This document shows, one piece after another, positions 44,832 to 56,760 of a DNA stretch of 64,000 bases. The position numbers and the translations under genes are program-made. Where the stretch lies: NCBI RefSeq assembly GCF_000972845.2, contig NC_040018.1, positions 3,391,632 through 3,455,631 on the forward strand, read 5' to 3'. A model generated the notes under the pieces. It did not search any database. It was not told where the DNA came from and saw nothing but the letters and a program-made list of their open reading frames with translations. The stretch comes from Larimichthys crocea (lineage: Eukaryota; Chordata; Actinopteri; Sciaenidae). The first letter of the stretch is position 1. Every line of letters starts with the position of its first letter.

Positions 44832-47410
44832 ATTAGATCTCTGTAATTATTACATGCATCACAACCTTCAAAAACCCTCGACACCACTGGCTCCTGATAA
44901 CAGTTAAACATTAAAGCATTAGCTCACACTTAGTTGATTAAACAGCTCTCTGCTTCACTCTCACATCGTTGTGAAGTACAGACACTTCTCTTTATTAGGA
45001 AATGAGAAAATCACATGGGTGGATAAATAAAACTGATCTCCTGGGACATTAAGCCCACCATGAGTAGGAGGCAAAGAGAAGTTAGATAGTTACATGTGCT
45101 TTTAAGGCTTCTTAAAGAGGAAAAGGTAACCAAAGAGTTGGAAAGAGATCAGCAGTTGAGAATTGGAGACAGGTAGCAGGTTTTGAAGCAGGTGTTTCAG
45201 GATCAGACAACACGGCCGTCTCACCTGCTACGTCTGGACGCTGGAGTCAGGAAAGGCTGAATCCTTTGACAGCCAGATAATATTCCATTGGAAAGCGTGT
45301 TAGTGGGAAAAAACAAGGTGCTGTGCGCACTGTTGAGTCTGCACCATGGCCTCACCAGTCCCCACTGTGTGACCGTCTGTGATTATCTAAAATGTTACAT
45401 GGCCGGCTGTGTTGCATTGCTGAAAAACACACACAAAAAAAAAACTGTTAAATTGGCTTTGTCGCTCTTTCACCACAGCCCTTATTGTTTTTGTTATTTG
45501 TGATTTGGATGCTTAATTTTCAGCCTCTCATCTGTTTATATTCAGAAGTAAATGTAAACAATGCTGCAATGGAATACTTAGAAATTTGTATGTGGTGCCA
45601 TATTCAGCTGTGGTTCAACTTCATTGTTTGCCATGAAATTTGGCTGGATGTAAAATCTACTGCACTGCAATGCATACTACTAATTTATTGTTTTCATCAA
45701 TCGATACGACACAAGAATCATCTTTTTCTGTGATTTATATATATATATAAATAGAAATGTATTAACAATGCCATGATGGTGTTGTTATGTTGAAGCCCCC
45801 TTCTGAGCTACACTTCCCGTCTCACCCAAAGCTGCTGTCATTGTCCTGGGAGTGGACACAGGAAGTGGAATTCTCCATGGCGACAACAGAGGAGTGGCGC
45901 TGTTTACTCCCACTGTTTCTGCTCTTTCATAGAGCCCCATTTTTTACAGAGCAGCCTGCAACACAGTTCAGTTTTAACAACAGCAAGTCAGTTTTTAAAT
46001 ACAGTCATCATTAACTTGAACGGGTTAACCACATTTAATCATCGGAGAATCTGAGAATCGTCCCACCAGAAAAGTAAATAAAACCTGACATAGTAACTCC
46101 TTGTCACTGCCGATATAAAAGTTTACTGGAAATGTGAAAGTAAGTTTTCATCTTGTGTGTGTGCGTGTGTGAGAGAAACCATGTTCCCATTTCTTCCAGC
46201 CTTTATGAGGGTCCATTAGAATTAATCCTCGAGTAATTTATGAGCTTTTTGACTTAACCTTGTACTTTGCAGTTGTTGTTTTTTTTCTGTTCCACTGAAG
46301 CTTTCACTGAAACCAGTTGGATTAACAACATTTGCTGTGATACTCTTTTTCCGTGAAGGCTTGTAATGTTAAAAAGGTCACAGGTTTTTAGATATCAGAG
46401 CACACAGTAGCATGCAATGTATTTGGAACATACACTTTTGAACTTGGAACATTAATTTCCTTCCTCCAATCCCTCCAATCCACTTTTGGCAATAACAATA
46501 ACCGGTCCTGCACAGTTAAGTTGCCTCATTCGGCACACAAACATGGCTCTTTTCTCCAGTGTGATATTTTTACGTCACTTGTGTCACCTGTCGGTGTTTA
46601 GCTGGTGGAATGTGGAGGGACTTGTCGTTGTAGGCCGAGCACTTCATTCAGAGTGACCAGCCTCCGTTATCCTCGGCCGTGTGCACAGACAGGCCTAACA
46701 GGCCTTCAGTCATTTTTAATTACGGTGTTGACGGTGACTCCGGCATGGACTTGTTCCATCCTGGCTCTGGCTTCACTGACTCAGGTGTCTTCGTAACACA
46801 CTTCTTATTGTAGCCTAAAATACCAGTAGCATGAAGACATGTTTCAAAATTTCATGACTCAAACTGATGAAATGTTTCTTTTCTTTTATTCTTAATAAGT
46901 TTTTTTGTTTAAGAAGCTGCGGTCGACATGATTTTTTGGTCCCAATGAATAACAAACACCACAGTAACCTTAAATAATGAATTTAAACCTAAAAAGTTTG
47001 TGGGTTAACCTCATTGGCTACAAATCCTGTATACTTTACATTTTTGCTGTACAATTTTAGAGGCAGTCATTGATTTCCATTCATTTCTGCTCTGTCTGAA
47101 CTCATCATGCTTGAGTTGGTTTGTTGCATGACCATGAGTGACCATGACTATGAGAAAATGTGATGTAGACATTCCAAATCAATCTGCACTTAAACTGCAG
47201 GCAACAGTTCCATGTTGTACATAAATTAATGGAAATCAATGGCTACTTGGAATGGCAGGAAAACGACTAAAAAATGCCAATCACGCCTTCAAATTCCCTT
47301 TTAAGTCCAAAACCCAATAGATATTTACAATATATGACGAAGAATAAAACAGCACATATTCCAAGAGGCTGGTTTCCTTGATAAATTAAATTATTAGATA
47401 AATAAATTAT
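44832..47410 (+). other. myo9a: myo9a intron 1, sixth part
   Basis: No supported gene. An open frame at 45787-46014 has balanced composition but no recognisable domain. No repeats are named with confidence. Confidence 0.45.
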
Positions 47411-47727
47411 CCGTCCATCCACTTTCCATAACCAGGTCACATTATCAGTGCTGCAGGGGGTTGGAACCAATCCCGGGTGACATTGGCCGACATCCTGGAC
47501 AAGTCACTAGCTCAACACAGGGCTGACACATCGAGACAAACAACCGTTGGCACTCACTTCACACCTAGGGGCAATTTAGAGTCACGTATTAACCTGTTAA
47601 GTGCATGTCTTTGGACTGTGGGAGGAAGCCGGTGTACCTGCAGAGAACCCATGCAGACCCAGGGAGAACATGCAAACTCCATACTGAGGGGTTCGAACCA
47701 GGAACCTTCTCTCAGCTCTGAGGGCAC
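47411..47727 (+). repeat. Fish interspersed repeat family R, best copy
   Basis: In order: 'ccatccactttccataacc', 'gctgcagggggttggaacc', 'acacagggctgacacatcga', 'catgtctttggactgtggga', 'gggagaacatgcaaactcca' and 'gggttcgaaccaggaacctt'. Fragments of the same repeat occur at 21363, 30557 and 49017. Confidence 0.85.
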
Positions 47728-48521
47728 AAGTTGTTGTTGAAATGTTGGTGAACATCAACAAATTGTTGAACTTTATCAATAATAAGTTCTAGTACAGATT
47801 GACTCTCAGTATTCCTCTCTTTCATTTCTCACATTCCTCCTCTTACTTTTCTCCCAGTTCAGATTTCAGGAAACCAACATCCTCCTCTCTCTCTGTATCT
47901 CATTTCTGTGAGTCTCTCTGTTACCTCTCAGTACACTTTCTTTTCTCACCCTCTCTGAATATTTTGGTCAGAGCTCATGTTCCACACCCCAGCCACCACT
48001 TCCTAGTCATTAGCAGTTACAGAGACAGAGAGACTTGAGAGTCGTGTGAGTGAGTGCACAACATGCTTTCGAGGTAATAAAATGTATGTCTGTGTTTCAC
48101 TGCAGGCCCTGTAACCATACAGCATGAGAAACAAAAACAGCAACAAGAAAACAAGTCTTCCTTCTGTTAAGTTCATTCAGGAGGGATACTGCTCACCTCC
48201 ACTCCCTTAAAGTCACATTGGCTCATTCCTCTGTAATGCTTCATCAGAGTGGTAAATCTAGCTGAACTAGATATTATTATTATTATTATTATTACATTAT
48301 TATTGATGTATTTATTTTCAGCTAATAATGCCTCAGTTGTTTTAGACCCATCTTGTTTATATTCCCAGGACCAATCTGAAACATCCACAGGCATCAGATA
48401 CTTAACTGGCTTTAGTGCTGAGTTGTGCACAGTGTAACCAAAGATTTCTGCCTTTCAAATTTTTTATTTGAAAAAACAACCTTCACAAGGTAAAGAAAAA
48501 AAGAAATGTGACCCCTGCAGT
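47728..48521 (+). other. myo9a: myo9a intron 1, seventh part
   Basis: Pyrimidine-rich at 47800-47960 and a (TAT)n run at 48271-48300. Nothing else is recognised. Confidence 0.5.
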
Positions 48522-48958
48522 TCCTCAAATGTCCACTTGACCTGTCCTGCTGGATGCAGAACAGGTCAATCTCTATAAGCCCCCCATGTTAAAATGTCCA
48601 ACTTCACAGCAGAAATAAACATGTTTACAGCCTGGTACAAAAAACTGTTTTGGTCTCTATAGCTAATTTTCCCCCATTCATGACAACTGTACTGAGGGTG
48701 AGTTTTTATATAATTAACCTGTTCAAATTATGCAGAATTAACAGCATGGCTGCTTTGAGTGCCTTTACATATTGCTTGTTAGAGCACCCAGGCTTAATTT
48801 AAGCCCGCCTCAGGTCTGACGGTGATCCACGTCTTTAGTGAATTTTAGATTAGCAAGGAGGCGGAAGAAGCAGGACTACAAACATGGCAGCAACCAGAGC
48901 TCTTCATAAACTTGTGGGTGACGTCATGCATACACAGTCCATTATTCTGGACCCCTCA
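48522..48958 (-). repeat. Interspersed repeat family Q, copy C (longest)
   Basis: The reverse complement runs from 'ggactgtgtatgcatgacgt' through 'gctgccatgtttgtagtcct' and 'gtaaacatgtttatttctgc' to 'gaggaactgcag', matching copies A and B over their shared parts. At about 437 bases it appears closest to full length. Confidence 0.75.
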
Positions 48959-49016
48959 CATTTATCTAGGAGTCCGTTGTGGCTTTCAGGACTGGATATC
49001 TGCTATATTATAGTAT

Positions 49017-49088
49017 CAGCTGGGATAGGCTTCAGTCCTAATGTGAACCTGATGTAGATAAGTGCTACAGATAATGGATGGATGGATA
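49017..49088 (-). repeat. Fish interspersed repeat family R, short reverse fragment
   Basis: 'cagctgggataggcttcagt' followed by 'gatggatggat', the terminal part of the family on the reverse strand. Confidence 0.75.
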
Positions 49089-49989
49089 TTATAGTATCAT
49101 AGTTTTTGTTTTTAAACACAAACAAACAATCTTCATACAGATCCCTTAGATTGTTTGTGTATTGTGACTAAGTTAGATTCTGAGTGTGGCATTTCACAGT
49201 TGTACTTAATGATGTGACACAATCATGGGTGTCTTATCTTTCCCGTTCACACACATTCATATAGTAAAATTATCCCAGTGTGGTGCTGTGGTAAAGAAGA
49301 GTTGTGCTGCAGCACAAGCAGGCTGAGGTGGACAAAAGTCGAGCTTGATGGGCTGATGCTGTCAAAATGCACAGATTAGCCCAGATTTGACATCTCTGGT
49401 GTTACTGTCAAACCTCAGGGGAAGTTAATAAATAATTGTTGTTTTTGTTCACCGCAAAACATTTGTTAAAATCATCTGAAGATGTAGAGCTGCTTTCAGA
49501 GCATTCAAAGCTCTAATAAGCTGCTCTGAGAAAAACATTTCCTGTGTTCAGTCCCGGTTCTGGAGCAGTGAGCACAGTCTACACATGTGAGCTTAGAGGA
49601 AGCATTTGCATGCATTAACTGCAATTTTCACGAAACCCCAAAACCGAAAATGTGAAAGACGCTGACTGCAGTGTTGGCATCCTGCACTCCTCGTTTTCCA
49701 TTGACCCAAATTAGCGTCAAACATGGTCATTCACCAGTGAGTTAAATACAGGGAGTAGTTACTGTAGGCTACTGTGCCATATCCTCATGTTACAGTCAAT
49801 TTACCACAGAGTCTAGAGAGAAAGTTAACCTCTGTCAACCATTGACTTGTGGACGACGTTTTTGTTATGACCCAAAAACAGTTTGTAAACAGTGTAAAAT
49901 GGTCAGATAGATTGTAAGTTAGGTTTTCAGATGTAGTCAGAGCTACGGATTGAAACTCCACAGGACCTTTCTGCTGTTTGTCAGAGTTT
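49089..49989 (+). other. myo9a: myo9a intron 1, eighth part
   Basis: No gene or repeat is recognised. Confidence 0.5.
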
Positions 49990-50500
49990 CATTATTAAGG
50001 AATTTGTTGATCATTTTTACACAAGGAAAAATCAGACCTTACCTGACTCAATATGTTAATGTGCTACAGGCTGTGGTCATCTCACGACAGCTCCTGACGG
50101 GCCTCCCAGCATGCACAGTGAAACCCTTTCAGATAATCCAGAGCACGATGGCGCGCCTGGTCTTCAATCAACCTAAAAAGGGCACATTACCCCCTGCTCA
50201 TCAAGCTCCATTGGCTACCTGTAGCAGCCCATATTAAATTCAAGTCACTAATGCTTGCTTACAAAGTTGTCTCCAGTTTTGCACCCACCTACTCAGGGGT
50301 GTACTTTCAGAAACCTCCTGAAGACCCAACTCTTCAGAGAGTACCTCCTCTTCAACACTACCAACAACTGGACATGTGAAATCTGTCCCCTCTAGTACTG
50401 TCACTTGTCTCATGTGAGTAGTCCATGTCCTTGTCGCACTGTACCTTGATTGTTTCCCTTGTAGCTTTGGATAAAAGCATCAGCTAAATGACTATATGTA
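49990..50500 (+). mobile_element. L2-type LINE 3' fragment, degenerate
   Basis: Reads KIRPYLTQYVNVLQAVVISR, then LLTGLPACTVKPFQIIQSTM and ARLVFNQPKK in one frame, the C-terminal reverse-transcriptase region of fish L2 elements. After a frameshift it continues with the equivalent of LHWLPVAA..IKFKSLMLAYKV. The end carries 'ttggataaaagcatcagcta', a usual tail motif. Not functional. Confidence 0.85.
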
Positions 50501-52049
50501 AATACAGTCCACAAATAGCTTGTTTCATCCACCCAACTGTCCAAATCGACTGCTAGCACACGAGAGCTCCCTGAACTGCGGCTTTGGCGTTTTGTTTTCA
50601 TGATTGTACATAATTTAATTGAATAAACGAGGAGAAAAGGGTATATCCTAACAAGCTTGTTAGCTGACAGTAAGCAGGCCTAATCGCTTTATTTCTACTT
50701 GAATTAGGTTATTTGCAAAAATTAAATGTGATGAGACCTCAAAGCTGCAAATCCGTCAGTCCACCATAAAACTAATTAACAACTATTCTGTTACTCCAGC
50801 AGCCTCTACACAGACTCCAAACTAGCTGGAGAATTGTATCTCTCTGCTTGTTGAGGTCAAGGCCGCTCTCTGTGAGCTACAGCATTGCCTCCAGGCTGAA
50901 GGTGAACTATTTCTGTTGGCTGCTGCAGAGGCAGAGTTGTGTTACACATTGATACGTTTGCGGGGCGAAGAATGGTGACCTGTAATTATGTGTCTATATG
51001 TCCGTTTGTTGAACGTGTCTGTGCTCGTATGGCTCGCTCACTGTCGGGCCAATCAGCTGACCTGCAGTCAAAGTCATGTCCAGTGAATACATCTGAAAAT
51101 GCTGGAAACAACTTGCATCTATGTTCAGTTTTCAGGTAGTTTCTGAAAATTTTCCACACTAAAATGCCAAAACAATGAAGAAATGGCAGGAAACATCTAG
51201 TAAAGACTGGGAAAGATGAACCTTTAAGTCCACTAGAACACAATTTAGTTGCTCTTATTGCTAGCAGTGACTCCTGCATTGCTACATTGAACTGATATCC
51301 ATATTTTTGATTGTGAAGTTGTTGGACTCCGGATTATGGGATTTGCTATACTGACATCCAAAACGATTGATTACAGAGAGAGTTCAGGCATTTTATCAGC
51401 TGCTGTGACCCCCTACACAGCAAACACTTTTAACCCCACCTCTCAGAATGTCTTCTTGCTGCTGCTGTTGTTTTATTGAGTTTCGTATATCTGCCATGTG
51501 ACAAATCAAAGCACGGCCTTCGGAAAGTGCAGCGTTCATGAGCAGCTCATGCCCATCCCTTTTCCTTTACAGTTGGTTTTACGACTGTTTGTGCTGTATG
51601 TGTTTTATGTCTGAAGTGCAATTTCCTTTGCCTGTAACCGAGAGGGGGTTGAGCCTGTTTTTGAAGGTACTGAAGCCCTATTAAAACTAGGGAAGTGAGT
51701 CTCTGTGTGGTATGTATACTGCATAACATATAAACTAACCACAGTCTGCTGTAATCACAACCCTTTTGTCAGAGAACAACACTCAGTCAGCAATAGAACA
51801 ACTACAAATCTCAAAGCCTGTTACGTGCAAAGACATTCCCATCATGTGAAAGATCTGCAAACTTAACTGTACTTTTAATGTACTTTTATACTACATCATC
51901 TCTATTGTCTAATGGTTGACTCGAACATTATTATTTGGCACTAGCTCAAATAAAAATCTTCAAACTTTTGAGCTGCCAGACAAAGGTGTGAAATCATGAC
52001 CTCCTTGGCTAATTACATAATAATAATCTAGTACAGTTAATACAGCCAA
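50501..52049 (+). other. myo9a: myo9a intron 1, ninth part
   Basis: No supported gene, RNA or named repeat. Confidence 0.5.
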
Positions 52050-52345
52050 ACATGTCTTAAGGACCATGATTTATCAGCATCTAGCAGTGTAGTTGCTAAC
52101 TGCAATTTCCTTGCCTTGCGCTCTTCTTCATAACATGAAGGCAAAAGGCCCCATCTAAAGTTAGTCTATAGTTTGTCTGGTCAGTGATAGTGTAGTAATA
52201 TGGCGGTTCAATGTGGCGAGCACCTACAGCATCTTTAGATATATAAGGCTCAATCAAAGGTAACAAAAGCATAACGATTCTTATACACTAATCAAAACAT
52301 AGTTATGAATATTGCGTTTGATTTCTGCCATATTCCTAAATTTAA
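52050..52345 (+). mobile_element. Miniature inverted-repeat element, family P, copy 3 (ends lost)
   Basis: 'tgtagttgctaactgcaatt', 'gatatataaggctcaat', 'aaggtaacaaaagcataacg' and 'atacactaatcaaaacatag' follow the internal order of the longer family P form. Its inverted ends are missing, and it runs directly into LINE sequence at about 52345. Confidence 0.65.
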
Positions 52346-52985
52346 GGTTTAATAAAATGGTGGAATGCTCCCTTGGGAGGGAGTTGCTGTCCCAAGTGAA
52401 GGAGTTTAAGTATCTCAGGATCTTGTTCGCGGGCATTGACAAAATGAGAGATGGACCGGAGGGTTGGTGCAGTGTCTCGTTTTTACAGTCCATCTATGGT
52501 TGTGAGCTTTGGGTAGTGACTAAAAGAATGAGACTGTGGATAAAAATGGCCGAAATAAGCTTCCTCAATTGGGTGGCTGCCTTAGAGATGGGGTAAAGAG
52601 CTTGGACATCCAGAGGGCTCTCGGAGTACAGCCACTGCTCCTTTATGTCGAAAAGAGCCAGCTGAGGCGGTTCGGTCAACTAATTAGGATGCCCCATGGA
52701 CGCCTTCCTATGAAGGTGTTCCAGGCACGTCCAACTGGTAGGAGATCTTGGGGCAGATCCAGAACCCACTGGAGGGACTATATGGCCCTTCTGGCCTTGG
52801 AACGCCTCGGGATTTCCCAGGAGGAGCTGGAATGCGTTGTTGGGGAGAGCGACGTCTGGAATGCCTTGCTAAACCTGCTGGCACCGCAACCCACCCTGGA
52901 TAAGGATCATAGAGCTAGCTACAGTGCATAGTGCCTTTTGCTCTTGGCTGTTTTAAATGTCAGTGCTTATCCGCGACATGTCTCT
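52346..52985 (+). mobile_element. Rex3/RTE-like LINE 3' fragment, frameshifted
   Basis: One frame reads VECSLGRELLSQVKEFKYLR and, further on, YGCELWVVTKRMRLWIKMAE. From 52536 another frame continues with GVQPLLLYVEKSQLRRFGQL, RMPHGRLPMKVFQARPTGRR and ERLGISQEELECVVGESDVW. This is the C-terminal part of a reverse-transcriptase polyprotein very common in fish. At least one frameshift and internal loss show it is dead. The name Rex3 is by resemblance. Confidence 0.8.
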
Positions 52986-53943
52986 TCGTATCTGACCTTT
53001 GTAACAGGAAACATGTAAATATGCGTAATAGCACTCTGCTTTCCGTTTCATGCACACTTTAAACTGTGCAGAAGGTCAAAGATCCAAACTTTCATCAACA
53101 CTTGATTGAGAACAATAAGTGATGGAAACTCAATTTACAAGAGTAACAAACGAGCATTGTGATCATGTGACATGCAGCTAATAAGCACAGCAGCTAAATT
53201 TGGCACCATGGAGCTGTCTCAACTAAACCTACAAAAATGTCTAGGCTCGATGTGAGAGTTCTTATTTCAGTGCCAACTCACACACCTCTGTGTAACGTAT
53301 ACAGATTCCCAATGACTGAAGGCACAATAGAAAGCCACCACAACATTATGAGCCGCCTTGAATACCGAGCTTATCCCTGATGACAGCGACACACACACAC
53401 ACACATGCAGCTTTTCGGAAAAGATGACTTCACATCATAGAAAGCTGACCAGACTTGATCCTTCACTCTTCTGCAACAATGGCAACCATTGAAGAGACTG
53501 ACTCACATGGTTGAACCTCTTCTTGGTTTCCTGTCAGAGGGAACCTCCAAACAAGCATCTGGCAGACAATGTTCACTTTACAGAAGGAATTTAAAGAGTG
53601 TTGTTTTCCTCTAATTATTCAATATCCGTAAATAAAGCGGAAATTTGCAAGCCTCTTGTGGGCATAAATCCTTCGATAAATCAAATTTTCAGTTGTTCTG
53701 GGCTCCACACAGATGTTTTGATGTGTCCACATATTGAATCCATTTTTCTCTATTAAATCCACTGCATTTTAAAAGTAAACGGGACACTTATTCTCGAATA
53801 CAATAAGTCTTTGTTCCCACGTTTAGCTCATGATACAGGTTGTTTTAAGTCACTGATCCACATTCAAACATTAATCTTAACCTATGTTGAACTCAGATAG
53901 CATCTGACCTAAGTTTAACCTGCATGTATTGTTTATTATGCAA
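52986..53943 (+). other. myo9a: myo9a intron 1, tenth part
   Basis: A short (AC)n run at 53389-53405. The segment just after the LINE (52984-53032, 'gtatctgacctttgtaacag') resembles 54313-54365. Nothing else is recognised. Confidence 0.45.
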
Positions 53944-54370
53944 ACCACTGACAGTATAAAGAACGGATAGCGTATCTTTGACGTCACCTCTAGGTTTCTA
54001 AAGCGCCATTTTGAATCTCAGAAGCTTCCACATTGGTTTCACTTCACACCCGCAAGTCCCTTCAAGATTGCTAAGTAGCAAATGGCTACCTATTGTTAGC
54101 TTGGTCATCCATGTAGCTAACCAAAGTGACTCAGCCGTGGGACACCAGGGGCCAAATCTGTCAAGAAAACCACCTTGGTAGGCTGCTGTATTCCCTGCCT
54201 GACTTTCCACCACTGGTTTCGGAGGTTGTGTTTGGTTTCATTATCACATGTTGCTAGTTGCAGTGCATTGATTTTGGCTATTGTAAACACCAATCAACAT
54301 CTGCCACAAGTGCTCCATATCTGACCATTTTTACAGAAAACACTTAAATATGCGGAACTATTTTGATGTT
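53944..54370 (+). repeat. Interspersed repeat family Q, copy D (head only) and linked sequence
   Basis: The head 'cactgacagtataaagaacg' and 'ccattttgaatctcagaagc' match the start of family Q. Beyond about 54060 the sequence departs from copies A-C. Partly similar 55-base segments flank the region at 53872-53926 and 54401-54454. Confidence 0.55.
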
Positions 54371-56579
54371 ACTGATCATAGTGCAGATAGGTTCTAACAT
54401 TAATCTTAACTTTTGGTGAACTCGGATAGCATCTGATAAAAGTTTAACTTCATGAGGAATTCATGTGTTTGTTTTACATATTCAGGTCGTGGTTCTGTCA
54501 TGTCTTGGGAAAAGTCCCCTCCAAACAGATTCCAGGTCAGATTACTTGACTGCGATTTCTAATCTCTGACCATTCAGGTGATGTAACCGAATCTGTATCT
54601 GGTTCAGTTGTTTGAGGAGATGAGGAAGTAGTCCAGCTCCAGCCTGCTTTGTCAACTCCTCCAGGGCACAAACCTCAAGTTTATCTACATCAAACCATAC
54701 CGACACACATGAATGGTGCTCAGGTGAAATTACTTTATGCCTCAAACATCTCTGTTGCTTTCTGTCTTTTTGTTCTCACCGAGGAGCAGAGTGGCTGTAT
54801 GTTGGTTTCCTTGAAGTTTAATTGAAGTGCAACATTTGTGATGTTTTTAGTATCACAGTTGACCTTTCACAGTCAAGTTTAGAACACAGTGCCATTGTAA
54901 GACACGTAGGGCTGTAGAATGAAAATATTTGTTATCTAAAAAGACATTTTAATTCTTGCAATAACATTGGACAACAACTCAACTTGTGGTGGTTTCAGTG
55001 GCCAGGCTCAGGTCTGCTGTTGTACAGTTAGGATAATCACACGATAACTGTATATTTAGACCCCTGATGTGGACTTGTGGGTGGTTTTCAGAACAACATG
55101 GTGAAGCGTATTGCTTATCTTGTTGACATGTTGAAACTTCTAATGCAGTTTCTTGCACTTCCTACAGTATTTGTGGGTTGGATTTTAGTGCCCTGAATGC
55201 TTAGCTTCATCTAATTTATCTGTGTCAAAAAAAAGCCTGTAGTTATGTTTTAATCTGTTAAATTGTTGCATGTTGACAGGCTGATTAAGCAAGAGCAGCA
55301 TTATTTCACTTTACCTGTCATTCATTTCCCCAATTTTCTTGGTTTGTGTTGCTAGTACAGCTCTGTTATTTATTTATTCATTAATTCATTATTGATTATA
55401 ATATATCCAATAATTGATCGAGCTAAAGGCTTCAAATTTGTGTCCCTCGTCCCCTAATATCACCTTTATCCATTAAAGGCTGTGGTCGATACAGGAGCAA
55501 TGGAAAATGTTGTTATTAGGTTTCTGTGGTTGGTAAGATTTGCTGTTGTTTTCCTGGAGGAGATGTCCATTAGTTGATTGTCCTCATGTGATGGTAAACA
55601 GAGAAGCAGCCAGCATGGCCCTGTGCTGTCCCGCACTGCCACAACCCTAAATCCACCCCACCTCCTCCTCCCTATCCTTTAAGCAGCGAGCTGACCATCT
55701 GTTCCAAGCGCCGGGCCCTAACTCAGTGCTCAGAACATACACAGTGCAGCCACTCAAACAGGGAAACACATTCATCACGGTCAGGTAATACTTGCCATCA
55801 GCAATGTCTGTATGGATTCAGCATTATGCAGTAAGATCGAATGCTAAGATTGAAACAGGCGATGTGTGTTTTTCTGTGTCTCATATGGGTGTGTGTGTGT
55901 TTGTAAAGAGGAGAGCCCCTGTGTGCACGTGTTTGCGTGGCCCATGGTTATATCAAAGTTGCTGAGGCGACACATGGCATGAGAGCTTGGATATGGGGCG
56001 AAAGGAAATGACCAGGAGTGCAGCATTGTATCATTTCCCTGCTGGAGTCCTTTGTGATCCACTCTGCACACCGACTTTATGTGTCCCTGTTCCATTTCCT
56101 GTTTTCTTATTTTTCTGCTGCCGTAGTTACACTGCTCATGAGGTTTGAAAGTAGGTGAGGGAGAGTTTGATCTGTTTTTCTTCTTAATGTGTTCTGATAT
56201 TGAAGATTAAAGACAAAGAGAAGCATATTGAGTTACAATCTTCTGCTCCAATTTACAAAGTAAGGGACTCAGCAGGCAAACTATGTTTCATTAACATATC
56301 ATTATCATCTCCCCATTTATACCTGGCTAGATTTAACTTTGCACCCTCATTATAATGATTAAAATCAATAAATCGACTGTTGGTTAGACAAAACAATACA
56401 TGCAAAGACACATCTCTTTAACTAATTTCCGATATTTCAAAGGCAGTTATTCAGGTAGTCGAAACAAAATACTACAACATTTTGAATGAAAATGCTTTAA
56501 CTACGTGTAGGTAAAACAAACGGTTCAAATGCTGCAATTGTAGCTCCAAACAGGAAATATTTGGAAGAGAAGTAGTACC
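54371..56579 (+). other. myo9a: myo9a intron 1, eleventh part
   Basis: No supported gene or named repeat. A minor GT run lies near 55890. Confidence 0.5.
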
Positions 56580-56760
56580 CCTTTTCCACCCAGGTAGCTC
56601 TGGTTCTGGCACCAGTTTTGTTCAGGATTCAACAATAAATGATCTTCTTATACAAATACACCTGCCTCTTGTTTGAACTGTCTGTAACCGAATAGGGCCA
56701 ACTGTATTTTGACGTGGTACCTTCATAAAATGTTTGAGAAACACTGATTTAATGCTTCTG
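56580..56760. repeat. Diverged repeat related to 41000-41185
   Basis: Begins 'ccttttccacccaggtagct' and ends 'gtttgagaaacactgattta'. See the partner copy at 41000. Confidence 0.4.

Noticed and set aside
50986..51279. Minus-strand open frame of 97 codons inside myo9a intron 1
   Set aside because: No domain, no promoter or splice signals noticed; length is within what chance gives.
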